64,000 nt of DNA from a virus: IMG/VR virus record IMGVR_UViG_3300044535_000725, positions 1-64,000 of that record, one strand, 5' to 3'. Numbering within the stretch: the first letter of the stretch is position 1; every line of letters begins with the position of its first letter. The position numbers and the translations under genes were made by a program. Shown here in pieces: positions 60,918-64,000 of this stretch. The notes beneath the pieces were generated by a model, which was given only the letters and a program-made list of their open reading frames with translations, did not search any database and was not told the origin of the DNA.

Positions 60918-63206
60918 ATGACATTTTTTTACAACCTAAACAAAAAACTCGACACCATTCGTGCCACGCCAGAACTGACTCACAAACAATTGAACGAACG
61001 TGACATGAGTCGTGCGGCCAAGGGCTATGAGAAGTACGGCAAAGAGGGCATGGAAGCCTTGGCCAAAGCTGGCCGAGAAGGCAAATCGTTGGATCCAGTT
61101 CGTGCCAAGTATGACAAGTACGATAACACTGAAGTAGACGAAGGCATGGGCGACATGATAAAGAAAGCAGGCGGCATGGCCAAGAAAGTTGGCGGCGCCA
61201 TACTAGACAAAGTTGGACACGGCAGCGATGCTGACATGATCCGTGACCTGCAACGCAAGATGGGTGTGCCACAAACAGGCAAGAAGCCAGAACAAAAAAC
61301 AACCGAAGCTGCCAAATACCGTGACCCCAAGTACAAAGACAAATTGTACACAGTAGAACCACTAGACTACACCTACGGCCCTGACGCCGATGAGCTCTAT
61401 TATAATCCAAAACCCGATGACTATGAAGGTAGAAAACGCAAAATAGGCGGCAGCGAATTTGACCACAACGATCCACTACGCAAGGGCTTTGGGCGCGGCG
61501 GCAGCGGCAGTCCTGTAGAAAAAGGACCAAGAAAAGGTTTGCCTTCTCGCAATCAAATCACCAGCCTCAAAGGCAGTATCAAAGACGCACACGGAACACA
61601 CGCAGAACCCAATTTGCCAGAAGCCGGTGCACCAATGACACCTAAACAAAAGTCATTTGCCAAACTTGCACCACCTGCAAACAAAATCACTTTTGCTGAC
61701 AAGATTGCCGGCGCCAAAAAAGAAGTTGATGAAATGCTAGGCGATGTGGCTGCAGAAGCCATGAAAGGCGCACTCAGCGGTGGTCAAAAGAAATTAGACA
61801 AGAACAACAACGGCAAACTAGACGCCAATGACTTTGCTATGTTGCGCAAAGGCGGCAAGCAAGAAACCACTGAAGAAGATGATGATAACAATCCGTTTAC
61901 ATCATGGAAGAAGCCACGTGCAGAAAAACCTCAGGTTGGATCAATTGAACGTGGCCACAAGCATGATATTGAGCACACTTCTACAGGCCGTAAAGTAACT
62001 CGCAGAGTTGATGACCAAGGCAACTCAGTAGGCGCTGATGACGCCGGTGATGCTCAGGCAGAAAAACGTGGTCGTGGTCGTCCCAAGAGCACAGATGGTC
62101 CACGTCAGGAACGTGTGACTGCCAAGAGCCGCAAAGCTGACCGTACCACATTCCAAAGCAAGAAAACCAACGAAGGCGATGACGAAAGCGATGACATCAA
62201 ACAAGCTATGGCCATGTTAAAGAAAGCTGGCTACAAAGTTAGCAAGGCAGCCGATGGTGCTGAGCAAGTTGACGAAAAAGCAACTAGCAAAAAGCAACAA
62301 AGATTCATGGGCATGGTACATGCCGCACAAAAAGGCGAAAAGCCTGCCAGCAAAGAAGTTGGTAAAGTTGCCAAGACAATGAAAAAATCAGATGCTGAAG
62401 ACTTTGCCAGCACCAAGCACAAAGGCTTGCCCGAAAAGAAAAAGCCTGAAGGCAAAAAGAAAGAAAAAACTGAAGAAGCAGGCGGAACATCAACCCCCAC
62501 AGCGTCAAGTGGCTTTAGCTTTGGTCAAGGCATTTATGATTCAATGAATCATGATTTGGAAAACATGATCAAAGAAAGCATGAGCCGTTTGAACGAAAGC
62601 ATGAATGTCAGCATGAACATGAATTCAGATGCTCAAGGCGGTCCTGGCAAAAGTCTTACTGTAACTGCCACAGACGATGACGCATTGAAACTGGGTACAC
62701 TGTTGAAAAACGCTGGACTTGGCGGCGGCGATGAAGGCTACGGCGGATCTGGGCACCAGTCTGCTTGTGGCTGCGGCACCCCTGACTGCTCATGTGGCGA
62801 TCAAGAAATGGACGAAGCCTATGGTGACAATGTTGTAGATCAAAATGCTCCAGACTATCCTACAGACACTGAACAAGCTGAAGATAACTTTGAATACTCA
62901 GGCGGCTTGAACAAGCCCAAGTCAACTGGACAATCAACTGTGCCAGTATTGGCCAGCCAAGAAGAACGTCAAGAAAGTTATGCTGCCGAAGAAGAAGATG
63001 CTATCAAGCGCATGATGGAAATGGCCGGCGTTAAAGAAGCCAAGAAGCCCGATGCTAACAAAGATGGCATTCCAGATTACGCTCAAGACGGAAAAGGTTC
63101 AAAAGACCTTGGAAAAGCAAAAGACAAAGAGAAAAAAGTGGACGAAGGCATATTGGCTGCTACCGCTAATCTTTGGAAAGAATATAAAGTTCAGGCTGGA
63201 GTCTAA
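60918..63206 (+). CDS. Large disordered, charged virion/internal protein with DUF3008-like segment
   Basis: The protein has 762 residues and is rich in Lys, Glu, Asp and Gly. The N-terminus reads LDTIRATPELTHKQLNERDM and MSRAAKGYEKYGKEGMEALA. Residues about 457-510 (KKQQRFMGMVHAAQKGEKPA, then SDAEDFASTKHKGLPEK) match the DUF3008 pattern. Two segments look like calcium loops: DKNNNGKLDANDF and DANKDGIPDYAQDG. A cysteine cluster CGCGTPDCSC lies near 616-625. It may be an internal head protein or a DNA-condensing protein; this is inference. An AGAGGA site precedes the start. Confidence 0.6.
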   Translation: MTFFYNLNKKLDTIRATPELTHKQLNERDMSRAAKGYEKYGKEGMEALAKAGREGKSLDPVRAKYDKYDNTEVDEGMGDMIKKAGGMAKKVGGAILDKVGHGSDADMIRDLQRKMGVPQTGKKPEQKTTEAAKYRDPKYKDKLYTVEPLDYTYGPDADELYYNPKPDDYEGRKRKIGGSEFDHNDPLRKGFGRGGSGSPVEKGPRKGLPSRNQITSLKGSIKDAHGTHAEPNLPEAGAPMTPKQKSFAKLAPPANKITFADKIAGAKKEVDEMLGDVAAEAMKGALSGGQKKLDKNNNGKLDANDFAMLRKGGKQETTEEDDDNNPFTSWKKPRAEKPQVGSIERGHKHDIEHTSTGRKVTRRVDDQGNSVGADDAGDAQAEKRGRGRPKSTDGPRQERVTAKSRKADRTTFQSKKTNEGDDESDDIKQAMAMLKKAGYKVSKAADGAEQVDEKATSKKQQRFMGMVHAAQKGEKPASKEVGKVAKTMKKSDAEDFASTKHKGLPEKKKPEGKKKEKTEEAGGTSTPTASSGFSFGQGIYDSMNHDLENMIKESMSRLNESMNVSMNMNSDAQGGPGKSLTVTATDDDALKLGTLLKNAGLGGGDEGYGGSGHQSACGCGTPDCSCGDQEMDEAYGDNVVDQNAPDYPTDTEQAEDNFEYSGGLNKPKSTGQSTVPVLASQEERQESYAAEEEDAIKRMMEMAGVKEAKKPDANKDGIPDYAQDGKGSKDLGKAKDKEKKVDEGILAATANLWKEYKVQAGV

Positions 63207-63207
63207 T

Positions 63208-63378
63208 ATGACATATAAACCCTACAACGAAAATTTAAACACAACCACACAGCAGAACCCTCACAGTCCTGCTACCAGTGGGTACAAGCAACAACCAGTG
63301 GAAATTCCTGGAGTGTTGCATCAAACACGTGAGTTGTTTCAACCTGTGGTGATTCAACCCAATCAGGATAGCAAATAA
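63208..63378 (+). CDS. Short protein between two virion genes
   Basis: The 56-residue product begins MTYKPYNENLNTTTQQNPHS and ends VVIQPNQDSK. It is Gln/Pro/Asn-rich with no domain. I chose the ATG at 63208, two bases after the preceding stop, because a longer reading from 63052 lies inside the 762-residue gene. It overlaps the next gene by one base, a sign of coupled translation. Confidence 0.6.
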   Translation: MTYKPYNENLNTTTQQNPHSPATSGYKQQPVEIPGVLHQTRELFQPVVIQPNQDSK

Positions 63379-63677
63379 TGGCTGCCGTTCAAGTTGTTAA
63401 CACCGCGGGCAATGTATTATGGACAACAGACAAAGCAGAATTTAACGCTGTCACTAATGATGTTACCTATCAAGTTTTTGCCACTGCACTAGGTACTGCT
63501 AATGCAGTGGGCAATTTATATGCCAATGTAGTTAGAGTTCCTGCTGGATCAACACACTACGTTTATGTTGGTGCAGGAAATTATCTTATCATAGTTGGGA
63601 CCACATTTACTGCTCTCGCATGCGGCACAGCAAGTTCTGCGCAATCTGGAGTGATTGGGTATGGAAGCACTCCCTAA
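63378..63677 (+). CDS. Small beta-rich virion protein
   Basis: The 99-residue protein is rich in Val, Ala, Thr and Gly: AAVQVVNTAGNVLWTTDKAE, TYQVFATALGTANAVGNLYA and VYVGAGNYLIIVGTTFTALA. A strand-rich fold like a head or tail decoration protein is likely. No family is recognised. The start codon shares a base with the preceding stop. Confidence 0.55.
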   Translation: MAAVQVVNTAGNVLWTTDKAEFNAVTNDVTYQVFATALGTANAVGNLYANVVRVPAGSTHYVYVGAGNYLIIVGTTFTALACGTASSAQSGVIGYGSTP

Positions 63678-63679
63678 CA

Positions 63680-64000
63680 ATGCGAGCACAAGAGTTCATT
63701 GCAGAAGAAGCAGTTGGCAAGATTAGCAAACGCAATCAGAATGCCACAGTGGGTCTCAACAAGTTTAGAGACAAACAGTTTGCTGACCGTGTGTATGAAC
63801 TCAACAGAATCATGATGGCCGTGGCATCAACAGATGGCACATTTGTTCCTGATCTAGATAGCGAGTCATGGGCAGGACGCAACAACATTGCGGCACCTTA
63901 CACTCCAGAAGAACAGAACATGTTGAAGAAAGCCTATCAAGCAGTGGGCAGCCATCACGAAGATTTAAATCAAGGTGATCTTAACTCACAAGAACATCCA
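63680..64000 (+). CDS. Uncharacterised protein, 3' end cut by window
   Basis: The frame is open for 107 codons to the window end. It begins MRAQEFIAEEAVGKISKRNQ and continues NATVGLNKFRDKQFADRVYE, LNRIMMAVASTDGTF and DSESWAGRNNIAAPYTPEEQ. I recall this arrangement from uncharacterised proteins of T4-like aquatic phages that occur near structural genes. The motif LNRIMMAVASTDG appears to be a conserved core. No function can be given. Confidence 0.65.
   Translation, partial: MRAQEFIAEEAVGKISKRNQNATVGLNKFRDKQFADRVYELNRIMMAVASTDGTFVPDLDSESWAGRNNIAAPYTPEEQNMLKKAYQAVGSHHEDLNQGDLNSQEHP

Noticed and set aside
60676-61530. A 284-codon open frame on the minus strand
   Set aside because: It lies opposite two convincing plus-strand genes, and its Cys/Leu/Arg-rich composition is that of an antisense reading of charged codons.

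Overview
This window is a 64-kb piece of a T4-like myovirus (contractile-tailed phage) genome. It contains recognisable T4-family genes: late sigma factor gp55, recombination nuclease gp46/gp47, portal gp20, protease gp21, scaffold gp22, capsid gp23, neck gp13/gp14, sheath completion gp15, sheath gp18, tube gp19, head completion gp4, small terminase gp16, and baseplate gp26, gp51-like and gp53. The proteins look closer to those of T4-like phages of aquatic bacteria (cyanophage-type gp13/14/15, fibre modules) than to T4 itself. The host cannot be named from this window. Sigma70-type promoters (TTGACA/TATAAT-like) suggest an ordinary bacterial host polymerase for early genes.

Layout. 1-5425 (minus): baseplate genes, including a 1337-residue tube/baseplate protein with nine copies of an Asp-rich repeat. 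5484-13122 (plus): early/middle block with gp55, a radical SAM protein, gp47, gp46, two more radical SAM proteins and a GIY-YIG protein. 13121-13565: no gene, but a strongly structured element with closing helix, hairpins and a possible pseudoknot, probably a non-coding RNA. 13565-16424 (minus): gp26 and gp51-like baseplate genes followed by an unknown, a GNAT-like protein, a DUF6614-like protein and an MTA/SAH nucleosidase. 16467-25221 (plus): tape measure with a peptidase domain, portal, core, protease, scaffold and capsid. 25295-29035: three probable glycan-related genes and a structural protein. 29036-46731 (plus): tail-fibre block with four repeat-built proteins (one of 2447 residues), adaptors and a large baseplate/fibre protein. 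46728-49917 (minus): Nudix hydrolase, gp15, gp14. 49994-53422 (plus): hypotheticals, gp13, DexA-like exonuclease, dNMP kinase. 53373-53717 (minus): HNH-like zinc protein. 53814-64000 (plus): sheath, tube, tube-like protein, gp4, gp16 and four or more virion-associated hypotheticals, the last cut by the window end.

Regulation. Motifs with the core TAAATA (T4 late promoter TATAAATA) stand before most structural operons, on both strands, as expected for a phage that encodes gp55. Near-consensus sigma70 promoters stand before gp55, gp47, the 49994 gene and the exonuclease. In about eight cases, of both classes, the promoter lies 4-7 bases upstream of the start codon with no Shine-Dalgarno sequence between them, so transcription should begin at the ATG (leaderless mRNA). 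Genes with longer leaders carry normal AGGAG sites.

Most notable: (i) the roughly 445-nt structured RNA candidate; (ii) the apparent leaderless promoter architecture; (iii) three radical SAM proteins plus a nucleosidase able in principle to clear 5'-deoxyadenosine; (iv) hairpins that sequester ribosome binding sites; (v) modular repeat proteins in the fibres, baseplate and sheath.
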